A stretch of DNA of 64,000 nucleotides from Sambucus nigra (Eukaryota > Streptophyta > Magnoliopsida > Dipsacales > Adoxaceae). The stretch lies in the NCBI GenBank assembly GCA_949130495.1, contig OX422209.1, forward strand, positions 700,839,257 through 700,903,256, given 5' to 3'. A program made the translations under genes and the position numbers. The notes below the pieces were generated by a model. The model was not told the origin of the DNA, did not search any database, and saw only the letters and a program-made list of their open reading frames with translations. Positions 24,194 to 34,095 of this stretch are shown here, piece by piece. The stretch's first letter is position 1; each line of letters starts with the position of its first letter.

Positions 24194-25246
24194 AAAAACA
24201 AGGGCGATTCGGACCTAATAAAATTAAAGGATACACTGCGCAAATGCCTGACTCAAATAAGGGGGTGATCCGGATCGCCCAGTCCCGTCGATCCGGACCG
24301 CTTTAAATTTTTTCAGAATTTCATTTTTTAATGAAATTTATGTTGGCTCAATCTCTTGTAATTTTCGGAGACTATTTATTCAAGGTTGTTACACAATTTT
24401 AGGGGTTCAAAAAATTAGGTTTTCCAGCAATAGTAGAAGGGTTTTGTAGCCAAAAACCCTATTTTTGAAAAAGAGTGAATATTTAAGTTTTATTTCAGGG
24501 ATTTCTTCAATACAAGTAATATTCTTCCTTTAATCCTTCAGTATTTACGTAGATTAGTTATTTGTTTTGATTCAGCACGTTCTTCTTCCATATTCTCCAA
24601 ATAGTATGATGTTTTGTTTTTCAAAAATTATGTTTTTATTTAGTTTAGTTATGTCCGGCTAAGTTTTAAGGGTTGGGTGCATGAACCCAACCCAATGTAA
24701 TTCATCATAATGGGAAATAAATTTTTTAATTAAAATCTTAAAGGAATCGTGTTGCATAACTATGCAACTGTCATAGGACTTTTTATATCGGGAAGCTTAA
24801 GAGTGCGACGTCGTGTTAGTTAATGTGACACCGCTTTATTCTTGCCTTTGATTTCGTATGATGCGGGCTTCGTTCCTTCATATACGTAATGTTTAGTATT
24901 AATAAAGATTAGGTTCCTTTCAATTTTCAATTTCGAAATCTAGTATCCTAATAGGTGAATTACTAGGGTGTGGGGGATTGTAACCCGACCTATTATTTCC
25001 ATTCGTAGTTAATTCCTCCATATAATTGTCATTTGTTCTTAGCTTAGATTGACTAGTTTCACTTCAATAGCATTTAATTTAGTTGTGGTTAATTTAAATA
25101 TTCATTTAGTTGGTAGATATACTCCCATTCAAAGCATATTTTCGTTTCTTTTTAGAGCCAAGTTATGATTCTCTATCTCTCATACATCGTCACGTCTTCA
25201 TGTCCTATTTTCCTGAGGATCGATACCCTGTCTTATCGGGTTTATT
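24194..25246 (+). repeat. 3' LTR of element 1, truncated at both ends
   Basis: Matches the 5' LTR from its AGGGCGATYCGGACC unit to GTCTTATCGGGTTTATT. It shows the CACTA-free site (cgtcgtgttagttaatgtga near 24815). The left deletion removes the LTR head and polypurine tract; the right end switches at 'tttatt' into a chromovirus LTR. Confidence 0.85.
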
Positions 25247-25487
25247 TATTCAGTTATTTATTATGTGATTGGTTCAGACTATTATATTGTGATAATGGTT
25301 TGGTGAATGTATTTAATTTCATTATGTTTTTACATTAATGCTAGATAAAAATTTGACACCGACTTAATTAATCATGGTGGTTAGTAATTTAAAAAGTTTC
25401 CACAGTGATGCTAAGAATGAACCAAATGAGATTCCTCTTTGTTTTAATATAGGACTGGTCACCCGTGATTAAAATAGACGGGTGTCA
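25247..25487 (+). repeat. 5' LTR fragment of chromovirus X
   Basis: Similar to 38775-39020 and to the complement of 44751-45000: shared words include TTATTTATTATGTGATTGG, GTGATGCTAAGAAT and CACCCGTG. Fused at its left end to the Athila-1 3' LTR. Confidence 0.8.
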
Positions 25488-25491
25488 CATA

Positions 25492-25509
25492 TGGTATTAG
25501 AGTATCAGG
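25492..25509 (+). other. Primer binding site of X, tRNA-iMet type
   Basis: TGGTATTAGAGTATCAGG, a mutated form of the TGGTATCAGAGC primer site, 4 bp after the LTR end. The equivalent site in element Y (44746-44729, minus) reads TGGTATTAGAGCATCAGG. Confidence 0.75.
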
Positions 25510-26024
25510 TTCTATCATCTATAGGATTTGTATGGCTTACTATGATTTCAGCATAGCATTCTTTGACATAGAGCCCTATTATTAGGATTGTTGCATTAAT
25601 GATTACGTATTTGAGATTATGTTCTTTTACAATAATATTTGTATTGACTGGGAACTTATACAATTTAGATGCCGCATAAGGGAGGATGACCAGCAAGATC
25701 AGCGATGAGAATCGATGAGAGAGAGGCTTAGCCAAAGCCACAGGCACCATTTCCACAACCACAGTAGGGGACAGTGTCAGCAGTAGAGGTGGCAGCAATT
25801 GTGGCACAGTCAGTTAACGTCGTTATGACTGCCAAGGCAATGTACGTAGAACTAACTTTTGTATCTAATAACTGCTTTAAACTGTGATTTAAATACTTAA
25901 AAAAATATTTTCGAAAGGTTTTGGTCTCTGACTCTTGTTAAATCTATATTTCAAAACATTTTAGCTGTCTATCCACAAGGACATCCACCTTTATGATTCT
26001 TTCCTGGGTAGCTGTAAAACTTGT

Positions 26025-27604
26025 TGATTAGGCATAAATTCTTCCAAATTTATCCCTTTAATTTAGTTAATTTTAGCACCTCGAACAACGTAATCGATTT
26101 GATTTTATCTCACACTCTTGCTACTGACTTACTCTAATGAGTGCCCTGAGTTTTTGGTATTTCGTACTAAGTTTGCAGGTATTTGATGTCAATGAAGAAA
26201 GAAAGAAACCGAAAGAATCGAGAAAGAAAAGAAAAAAGTCAAAAGGGCAAAGATGTAAATTTTACTATGAATTTGGATGAGGCATCTCAAGAGAGGTTGA
26301 AGAGCCTTCAATTACGAGTACATAGGAAGAAACAACACCTCAATCGGAGTCCCGGTGTGAAAGTTATGAGCAGTCAAAGTTTGAAGAAAAAGTCAAAGGA
26401 AATGTGGACCGATCCGCAATGCCAATTTTAAGAGAACCCCGGACCGAAGACGAATCGAAGATGAAAGAAAACAAATGAATCGATCCATGACGAATCGATC
26501 CTCCCAAGAAATAAATGAACCAATCCGAATTCCAGCCAGACCGGACTGGCCCGACTGTCGAATTTTAATTTTTCTATCTTCCTCTAATGGAGAGTCCTAG
26601 TTCAGCTAAAACTCCTGAAGTTTTGTTGGGTATTTAAACCCGTTTTATTATCATTCTTAGGACGGAGAATTTAGCTAATTTTCCATTGTTTTCAAAAAAC
26701 TCTAGTTTGAAGATAGATTATAATTTTAATTCCAAGATTGAAGATTGTTCAGATTTCTTTGATTACAAGTAATTGTAGTTAATGCTTTGAGTGCTTTGGT
26801 AAGATTAGTGATTAATTTCTTCTGTCCAATTTCCTTTCTACATCATTCTACAATTCTTCCTTAGTTTAATCATGGTTTTTTGCAATTCAAAAATCATTTT
26901 CATTATTTTCATAATGGTAGGCTAGACTTTTAAGGGTCGAGATGCATGAACCCAACCCGATGTGGTAGTTGAATGTGTATAAAAGTAATCCTCTAAATTC
27001 AATGATTTGATTACGACCGTAATGCGTAGTAACGTGACAATTGTATATCTTTGGATCTCGTTTACTTCTGAGTAATCGGGATGCTTTAGAATACAATTCG
27101 AGCGTAACTATTGTAATACTGATTTACTCATCCTCTGATTAAGTATGGTGTGTCCTTGAACCTCATATACGTAACTCTTGGGAGTACTAAATTCTGGGTC
27201 TAATTAATCATTCAAATTTATGATTAGTTTTATACCATCAATACACTAGGGTTGGGGGATTGTATTCCCGTCCTGTTTTTTTTATCATATAGTTCAAATC
27301 TCATTTCAATCACTATCAGTAATTTAGATAATTTAGAATAGTTGCATTTCATTCATACTTTAGTTCATTAGTTAAACATTTTCAAAATTTGCATATAGTT
27401 GTAGACATTTTACTATCCAATCACCTTTTCCGTTTCCTTTAGAGTCGGAGTTAGGATTCTTTCATCTGTCCAACGTCATTACAACTCTGTTGTCCTATTT
27501 CCCTGTGGATACGATCCCGACTTACCGGGTTTATTACTAACGCCACAGGCTTGCACTTGAGCCTAGAGAGTACGCACTTCTGAGACAAATTCTGAGTCGC
27601 ATCA
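26025..27604 (+). repeat. 5' LTR of Athila-like element 2
   Basis: Starts TGATTAGGCATAAATT, ends GAGTCGCATCA. U3 contains GGACCGATCCG, CCGGACCG, AATCGATCC and CCGGACTGG words. A TATA-like TATTTAAA lies near 26629-26636, followed by the R/U5 region. Close to the 3' LTR apart from small indels (1580 versus 1614 bp). Confidence 0.95.
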
Positions 27605-27610
27605 AGTTTT

Positions 27611-27628
27611 TTGCGCCGTTGTCGGGGA
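27611..27628 (+). other. Primer binding site of element 2, tRNA-Asp type
   Basis: TTGCGCCGTTGTCGGGGA, two mismatches from the tRNA-Asp complement, 6 bp after the LTR end; same position as in element 1. Confidence 0.85.
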
Positions 27629-27752
27629 ATTAGGTAGGCTTAGGATTAAATCAAGTCAATCTAAAACTTTGACCAAAAATTTCCAAAAATCCAAAAACAT
27701 ATAAAAATTTCAAAAACAAAAAAGCACAAAAAGATTCATTGTCATCTCTCAT

Positions 27753-29508
27753 ATGCAATTAATGCAAAATTCTGAACTCACTCCAACTCCCCAAAATACT
27801 CCAACCCACATTCACAAAAATCTGATTGTTGAGTACGACCCTGATAGCTCTCACACTCCTAACGCTCCACAGTTCTGGGTTCCACCTCCCACACCGTCAC
27901 ACTCAATCTCAAAAAACACCCCATATTCCTTCTTAGACACACTTCAGAGCACGCTCCGAACATACCAAATGAGGATACTAAATCTTTGAGAGAGATAGAG
28001 ACATGTCACAACACGGTAGTGCAGCTGCCGACCAGGGAGAGGCCCCATATTTCCCTTTGAGAGACGTGTTATATCCCGAGTGTACTGTCACTCCAGGATG
28101 CATTTTACTCCCGTATAATGCAGGTCAATTTCTCTTTAGGAATGAGATGATCCAGATACCTCCCACTTACCATGGAATGGATTCAGAAAAGCCATATGCC
28201 CACATCATGGAATTTGAGGAGGCCTGCGAGACTCTTAGCGATCAAACTTGCACAAAAGATGTGCTCCGCCTTAAACTCTTCCCATTCTCGCTAAAGGATA
28301 AGGCTAAGACCTGGATATGGCCTTTACCTCCAAATTAGATTTCATCATGGAACGAGCTACAATCCAAATTTCTCAAGAAGTTCTTTCCCCCACATCGAAC
28401 GAATTCCATCAAGGCTCAAATTCAAACATTTTAACAATTAGAAAATGAGTCATTCGAGTGAGGCTACGAGCGTTTCAATGAGTTAATTTCCTCATGTCCC
28501 CATCATGGTTTTGATAAAACGTAAATCATTTCCTTTATCCATAATGGGATGAATATTAATTCCATGAAACTCGTTGAAACCATGGGTAGTGGTCCGTTTG
28601 TCGATTTAGACGCCCACGATGCTGAGCTTCACCTGAGGTATGTCGCTGAGACTACCCAATCCTGGGATACATCTGACCTTAATGCTAAAAATCAAAATCG
28701 TCAAGTGACCACCACTCCATCGATGTCCGGCCTATTTCATGTAGAAAAGAATTTTATAGTGGATAGTCGACTCGATATGCTTGAGAAAGGACTGCGAGAC
28801 CTACGTAAGGTATATAGAAGAGGACTAATTGGATCCATCCCAAACCCCATCGAGAAGGTGTGTGAAATTTGTGAGGTAGGCCATTCAACTGAGGAATGCC
28901 TGACTATACCCGCCTACAAAGTGATGCTTCAAGAGTAAGTCAGTGGCATATGAGGCTTTAAGGGTAATTTCGGTGCACTGCAGGGAAATTCCTACAACCC
29001 TTCATGAAAAAACCATCATGGTTTTAGCTATGGGAAACAACATGCTTCAATGAATCCTAATTCACATGTTGCCCCTCCTCCACCACCGCATTTTCAACAA
29101 GCTCCACACATGCAAGGACATGTGCAAGCACCACCACCTCAAGGAGCATACATCCCCCCACCGCGGAGAAGTCTCGAGGATACGATAAACCAATTTATCA
29201 ATACCCAAACTACAACTAATGTTAGGAATGAGAGCATGATGAATGACATGAATGCGAACGTTTCACAGTTGCAATCATCGTTGAGTATCCAAGAGAAAGG
29301 AGAAGTTCCCATTGGGAAAGGAGAAGTCCAAAGACCTCCCCAAGGTCAAACTAGTGTTAGCTCCACCTCAACAGAACATCAGGAGCAATGTCAAGATGTG
29401 ACCACTCTTCGTAGTGGGAGAGTCGTTGATTTATCATCTCCCTCACACGACGCAACCAAAGATAAGAAGATTTCCCCTGCACGAAAGAGGCCGAAGATGT
29501 CCCCTTGA
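27753..29508 (+). pseudogene. Athila-like gag (element 2)
   Basis: N-terminus from ATG 27753 (ELTPTPQNTPTHIHKN... FWVPPPTPSH), a frameshift near 27960-28000, then MSQHGSAAADQGEAPYF and the gag core FEEACETLSDQTCTKDVL, LFPFSLKDKAKTWIWPLPP. TAG at about 28336 and later stops interrupt SWNELQSKFLKKFFPPHRT. ELHLRYVAETTQSWDTSD and the cysteine motif CEICEVGHSTEEC (about 28860-28900) follow. The last open part (29050-29508) is a proline/glutamine-rich tail ending LRSGRVVDLSSPSHD, the segment deleted in element 1. Six or more defects are present, so no functional Gag. Confidence 0.85.
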
Positions 29509-29534
29509 ATGAGAGTGATAAAGAATACACTAGT

Positions 29535-30480
29535 GAGCCCGAGGTAGTAGTGAAACCACCCATCGCGGCACCTTTTCCTCAAAGGTTGGTTCCTTCCCAC
29601 AAAGTAAACCCCCGTGATGAAGTGCTAGACGTACTAAAGCAAGTGAAGCTAAATTTACCTTTCCTCGATGCTATTAAGCAAATTCCAGCTTATGCAAAAG
29701 TCATCAAAGACTTGTTGATGGTAAAGATGAGGATGAAGGTAAAGAAAAATGTCTTCCTAGCATAGAATGTGAGCTCCATCATACTCAATGATCTCCCGCG
29801 AAGTTCAAAGATCACGGTGCACCCATCATTTCCTGCATCATTGGAGAAAATAAAATTGAGAAAGACTTACTTGATTTGGGAGCAAGTGTCAATATCCTCC
29901 CTTATTGAATATTTAGGAAACTTGATTTGGGTGACCTCAAGCCCACAAAGGCCACTCTCCAATTAGCAGATCGAACCGTGAAGATCCCAGAGGCATAGTT
30001 GAGGACATGATCATCCAAGTTGACACTTTCTACTTCCCAGTAGACTTTGTCATTTGGGACACATATCCCTCCTTTACCTCGAGTAACCATGTTCCCATCA
30101 TTCTTGGGCACCCATTCTTAGCTACAGCTAATGCCATCATCAATACTCGAAATGGGTAAATGAAACTCACTTTTGGGAACATGACTTTAGAGACTAACAT
30201 CTTCCATATCGCCTAACAGACGGGGGAAGAAGATGATCTTCACGTAGTGAGACTAATATACGAGATCGTAGAGGATTATTTAGAGCAAAATTATTATGGA
30301 GATGCCTTTGGGTCCTATTTAGTGTCGAGCCACGAGAGTGAGGGGACGTACCGCATTCGAGAGGGAGGAGGAGGAGTTAAGAGAGTTATTTGATGAAAGA
30401 GCGTTAGACGAGGACGCGAGAGATGTAAGTTGAGTTTCTAGATTCGAGGAGTTACCACCGAGGGATACACGCATGGTTCC
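29535..30480 (+). pseudogene. Athila-like protease region (element 2)
   Basis: Opens with LVPSHKVNPRDEVLDVLKQV and LPFLDAIKQIPAYAKVI, then a stop at 29763-29765. The protease proper is frameshifted: pieces in alternating frames correspond to DLGASVNIL, a TGA where Tyr-Ser/Gly is expected, DLGDLKP, VEDMIIQVDTFYFPVDF and VPIILGHPFLATANAII. More decayed than its counterpart in element 1. Confidence 0.8.
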
Positions 30481-31524
30481 CTCCAACGAAAAATTTCCAA
30501 CCCTCGAGTTGAAGAAACTTCCCTCCCATATTAAATATGTATACCTAGGAGAGGATGATACATTTTCTGTTATTGTCTCCTCTAGCCTAAACGAAGAGCA
30601 GGAGGGTAAACTATTAAATGTTCTGAGGAAGCACCAAGGTGATTTTGTTGGTGCATTGTTGATTTGAAAGGGATAAGTCCTTTGATTTGCACCCACAAGA
30701 TCCATCTCGAAGAGTATGTCAAGCCCTCGAAAGAAATGCAAAGAAGACTAAACCCTAATATGAAAGAAGTAGTGAGGAGCGAGATCATTAAACTATTGGA
30801 AGCCGAGATTATCTACCCAATCTCAGATAGCAAATGGGTGAGCCTTATTCAAGTTTTCCCGAAGAATTCGAGCATGATAGTGATTGGGAATGCTAAAGGA
30901 GAGCTAGTCCCCCAACGTACCACCACCGGGTGGCGCGTTTGCATTGATTACTAGAAACTCAAAGAGGGAACTAGGAAAGACCATTTCCCTTTGCCATTTA
31001 TTGATCATATGCTTGAAAGAGTAGCGGGCCACCCGTACTATTGCTTCCTTGATGGTTATTCCGGATATAACCAAAGTGAGGTAGATTTACTTGACAAGGA
31101 GAAAATAACTTTCACTTGCCCTTTTGGTACATTTTCCTACAAACGTATGCCATTTGGCTTGTGTAATGGACCCGCGACCTTTCGAAGGTGCATGTTGAGC
31201 ATATTTAGTGACATGGTCGAGAGAGGACTTGAAGTGTTCATGGACGATTTCAGCGTTTTTGGCACCTCTTTCGATCTTTGTCTTGAAAAACTGGAAAAGG
31301 TACTTGCCCAGTGTGTGAAAAAGAACTTAGTGATAAATTGGGAGAAATTCCATTTCATGGTCACTGAGGGAATAGTTCTTAGCCACATAGTATCATCCAA
31401 GGGGTTAGAAGTTGATAGGGATAAGATAGATGTCATAGCCGATCTTCCCCCACCAAAATTGCTCAAATACATGCGCTCCTTCTTGGGCCACGCGGGGTTT
31501 TATCGAAGGTCATTAAGGACTTAA
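30481..31524 (+). pseudogene. Athila-like reverse transcriptase (element 2)
   Basis: ELKKLPSHIKYVYLGEDD, a TGA at about 30665, then KGISPLICTHKIHLEEYVKP, a TAG at about 30952 in place of Arg in CIDYRKL, and an open palm domain from 30991: YYCFLDGYSGYNQSEVD, MPFGLCNGPATFRRC and EVFMDDFSVFG. All catalytic aspartates are kept (FLDGY and FMDD), unlike element 1. A deletion of one base near 31512 ends the frame before RNase H. Confidence 0.9.
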
Positions 31525-31526
31525 TG

Positions 31527-32109
31527 CCATCGCTAGACCCTTAAGCAACTTACTCATGAAGGACACCCCATTTGAGTGGACGGAAGCATGCCGAAGCGCT
31601 TTTAAAAAACTAAAAACCATGCTTGTGTCCGCTCCCATCATGCAAGTGACGGATTGGTCTTTACCATTCGAACTTATGTGTGATGCTAGCGATTATGCGA
31701 TAGGGGCTGTTTTGGGCCAAAGAAAAGACAAACAGGCTCACGTCATCTACTACGCTAGCCAGACTCTTACCGGACCACAACTCAATTACTCTACCATTGA
31801 GAAGGACTTGCTAGCGTTCGTCTATGCTCTTGATAAATTTCGATCCTACCTTAGTGGTTATCTCATTACTTGCTTCACCGACCATGCGGCATTGAAATAC
31901 CTACTTGAAAAGAAAGATGCAAAGCCGCACCTCATAAGGTGGATCCAACTCCTATAAGAGTTTAATCTCTCTATTAAAGATAAGAAAATGAGTAGAAAAC
32001 ATCATTACTGACCATTTATCACGGCTTTTGTCCGACGTACTTAGTGATCCAATGCCCATAGACGAATACTTTTCGGATGAACAACTCTTTGATACCTCTT
32101 CTTTACCCT
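31527..32109 (+). pseudogene. Athila-like RNase H (element 2)
   Basis: Frame 31556-31957 reads LMCDASDYAIGAVLGQRKDK, HVIYYASQTLTGPQLNYST, EKDLLAFVYALDKFRSYL and FTDHAALKYLLEKKDAKP, with a stop at 31955-31957 (TAA after IQLL) and a frameshift shortly afterwards. The Asp of CDASDYA is present. RNase H removes the RNA template strand. Confidence 0.88.
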
Positions 32110-32264
32110 GGTTTGCGAATATCGTGAACTATCTTGTCACGGGAGTCATCCCTACCGATTGGACACCGTAAGATAAGAAGAGGTTTATTACTTGGTCGCG
32201 CATGTTTTTCTATGATGACCTTTTTCTCATTTAATATTTTTCCTACCAAATCATCCGACGTTGT

Positions 32265-33404
32265 GTGCCGGACGACGAGATCCCGAAAGTCATCCAATTT
32301 TGTCATTTGGAAGCTTGTGGAGGCTACTTTTCGACGAAAAACACGGCCGCTAAAATTCTACAATGCGGCCTCTATTTGCCCACAATATTTCGGGATGTGA
32401 ACAATGCTTGCAAATCTTGCAATAGGTGCCAAAGGATGGGAGCTATTACCCGACGAGACATGATGCATATTACTCCCATACTCATTATTGAGATATTCGA
32501 CTGTTTGGGTATTGACTTCATGGACCCTTTCCCCCCATCCTTTGGTTTCCTATACATCCTTGTCTCTATATATTACGTTTCTAAATGGGTGGAACCTATA
32601 GCTACCAAGACCAATGACAACAAAGTGGTGATTAAGTTCCTACAGGAACACATACTTTCCCACTTCGGTGCTCCGAAAGAAATATTTAGTGATAATGGCA
32701 CGCACTTTTCCAACGGGCCATTCGCGAAGCTCATGAGAAAGTATCGTGTCATTCACAAGGTTGGAACGACTTATCACCCACAAACGAATGGGCAGGACGA
32801 ACTAGCAAATTGGGAAATCAAGAACATTCTTGAAAAGACTGTTAATCCTACCCGGAAATATTGGTCACTTAGATTGAACGATTCGCTATGGGCCTATCGT
32901 ACCGCATATAAAAATCCTCTTGACATATCCCCTTTCCGCTTTATATATGTTAATCCTTGCCATCTTCTCGTGGAATTAGAGCACCAGGTGTATTGGGCGA
33001 TTAAGAAATTAAACTATGCCATGGATAAGGCCGGTGAAGCTTGCAAGCTTCAATTAAATGAGTTAGAAGATCTACGCAATGATGCGTATGAGAAAGCTAA
33101 AATCTCCAAAGAAAGGATGAAAGTCGCTCATGATAACATCATTCGACGCAAAGAGTTTTTTCCCAGGCAAAAAGTGTTTCTCTATAACTCTCAGCTTCAT
33201 CTCTTTTCGGGAAAGTTGCGGTCAAGATGGTCTGGCCCGTTAGTTGTGAAGAATGTTTTGCCTCACAGAGTTGTTGAGTTAGACGATTTGAAAGGGGGAA
33301 ATACATTCAAAGTAAATGGACAATGCCTAAAGCCATATCTAGAGGCATGTGTGGAAGAAGTCGACACCGTTTGGTTGTCGGACCCCGTTTACGGGGTAGA
33401 ATGA
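32265..33404 (+). CDS. Athila-like integrase, longest open fragment of element 2
   Basis: A 379-codon uninterrupted frame covers nearly all of integrase. Zinc region: FCHLEACGGYFSTKN...SCNRCQRMG, where the second zinc His is Tyr (element 1 keeps GGHF). Catalytic residues: Asp in CLGIDFMDPFPP, Asp in IFSDNGTHF, and Glu in HPQTNGQDELAN. The C-terminal part has SLWAYRTAYKNPLDISPF, LRSRWSGPLVVKNVLPH and QCLKPYLEACVEEVDTVW before the stop at 33402-33404. Upstream (32110-32264) the frame is lost, so the fragment cannot be made as part of a polyprotein. The His-to-Tyr change may impair zinc folding. Confidence 0.85.
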   Translation: MPDDEIPKVIQFCHLEACGGYFSTKNTAAKILQCGLYLPTIFRDVNNACKSCNRCQRMGAITRRDMMHITPILIIEIFDCLGIDFMDPFPPSFGFLYILVSIYYVSKWVEPIATKTNDNKVVIKFLQEHILSHFGAPKEIFSDNGTHFSNGPFAKLMRKYRVIHKVGTTYHPQTNGQDELANWEIKNILEKTVNPTRKYWSLRLNDSLWAYRTAYKNPLDISPFRFIYVNPCHLLVELEHQVYWAIKKLNYAMDKAGEACKLQLNELEDLRNDAYEKAKISKERMKVAHDNIIRRKEFFPRQKVFLYNSQLHLFSGKLRSRWSGPLVVKNVLPHRVVELDDLKGGNTFKVNGQCLKPYLEACVEEVDTVWLSDPVYGVE

Positions 33405-33994
33405 GCTTCTGCAGTAAGGTCGTCGCACCCCTGATGCGTATGGGGTGAATTCTTGTGTATAGTAGATGAGAATCGTGTGAGTAGTGAGAGTCCATAGGAT
33501 TAGGGTACAATAAAATGAGAGCGTTCACATGTTTCGAGAAATTGAGTCAAGTTGCGTTGACCATAGATATCGAGAGACTTTTGAGTCCATATTGATAGGG
33601 AGCATGATGAGAATTGAAAACATACGGAGAAGAGCGATCACAATTAAGGTAGGGGAGAAATCCAGCTCAGTCTAAAAATCGGATCGGTTCTTTTCTTTTT
33701 GAGCCGGATCGGTCCGGCCTGGATCGGTTCCTTTCTTTTAGAGTCGGATCAATCTGGTAATTAAAGAACTAGAATATTAAAGGACTGGACCAGTCCGGTC
33801 CTATACCAGTCGGATCGGTCCGCTTTCTGCCGAATTTCCCTTATTCCCTAGGTGCACCCCCTTCTCCCCAATCCCTTCCCTTCCCTCCCAATTCATTCCC
33901 CCATAACAAAAACTTCAATTTCCCTCCCAAATACACTCCCTCTTTCCCTCCAAACCCTTTCCATCCATTTCCAATACCCTACCCACCCTTCCCC
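33405..33994 (+). other. Post-pol spacer of element 2
   Basis: Non-coding. 33680-33835 is packed with GGATCGGT, CCGGATCGGTCCGG, GGACCAGTCCGG and CGGATCGGTCCG palindromic words, related to those in the LTR U3. A C/T-rich tract (33850-33990) follows and ends at the TATA box. Confidence 0.7.
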
Positions 33995-34002
33995 TATAAA
34001 TA
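33995..34002 (+). promoter_or_regulatory. Internal TATA box before ORF3 (element 2)
   Basis: TATAAATA in a C/T-rich context, 94 bp before ATG 34096. The same arrangement exists in element 1 (21239-21246), which argues for selection on a separate ORF3 promoter while the elements were active. Confidence 0.6.
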
Positions 34003-34095
34003 CCCACCCATAGCCTCCACTTTTATTCACACCTTCAACCGCCTCACTCCTCTCTTCTCTCTCCCTAATTTTTCCAGCAAACTCTCCCCGTTATC

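Larger units (their letters stand above)
9177..25246 (+). mobile_element. Athila-like LTR retrotransposon 1 (Ty3/gypsy), defective
   Basis: Order on the plus strand: 5' LTR split by a CACTA element, tRNA-Asp-type primer site, gag, protease, RT, RNase H, integrase, a spacer with an internal TATA box, a third ORF, a long non-coding tail, and a 3' LTR truncated at both ends. This is the Athila plan, with protease motif DLGASVN, RT motif FMDD, and a third ORF after pol. Reading frames are broken throughout, RT lost its first catalytic Asp, and a roughly 0.5-kb deletion fuses late gag to pol when compared with Athila-like element 2. The polypurine tract next to the 3' LTR is deleted. The element cannot be autonomous. 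The 3' end is missing, so no target duplication can be checked (left flank is ccagt). Confidence 0.88.
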
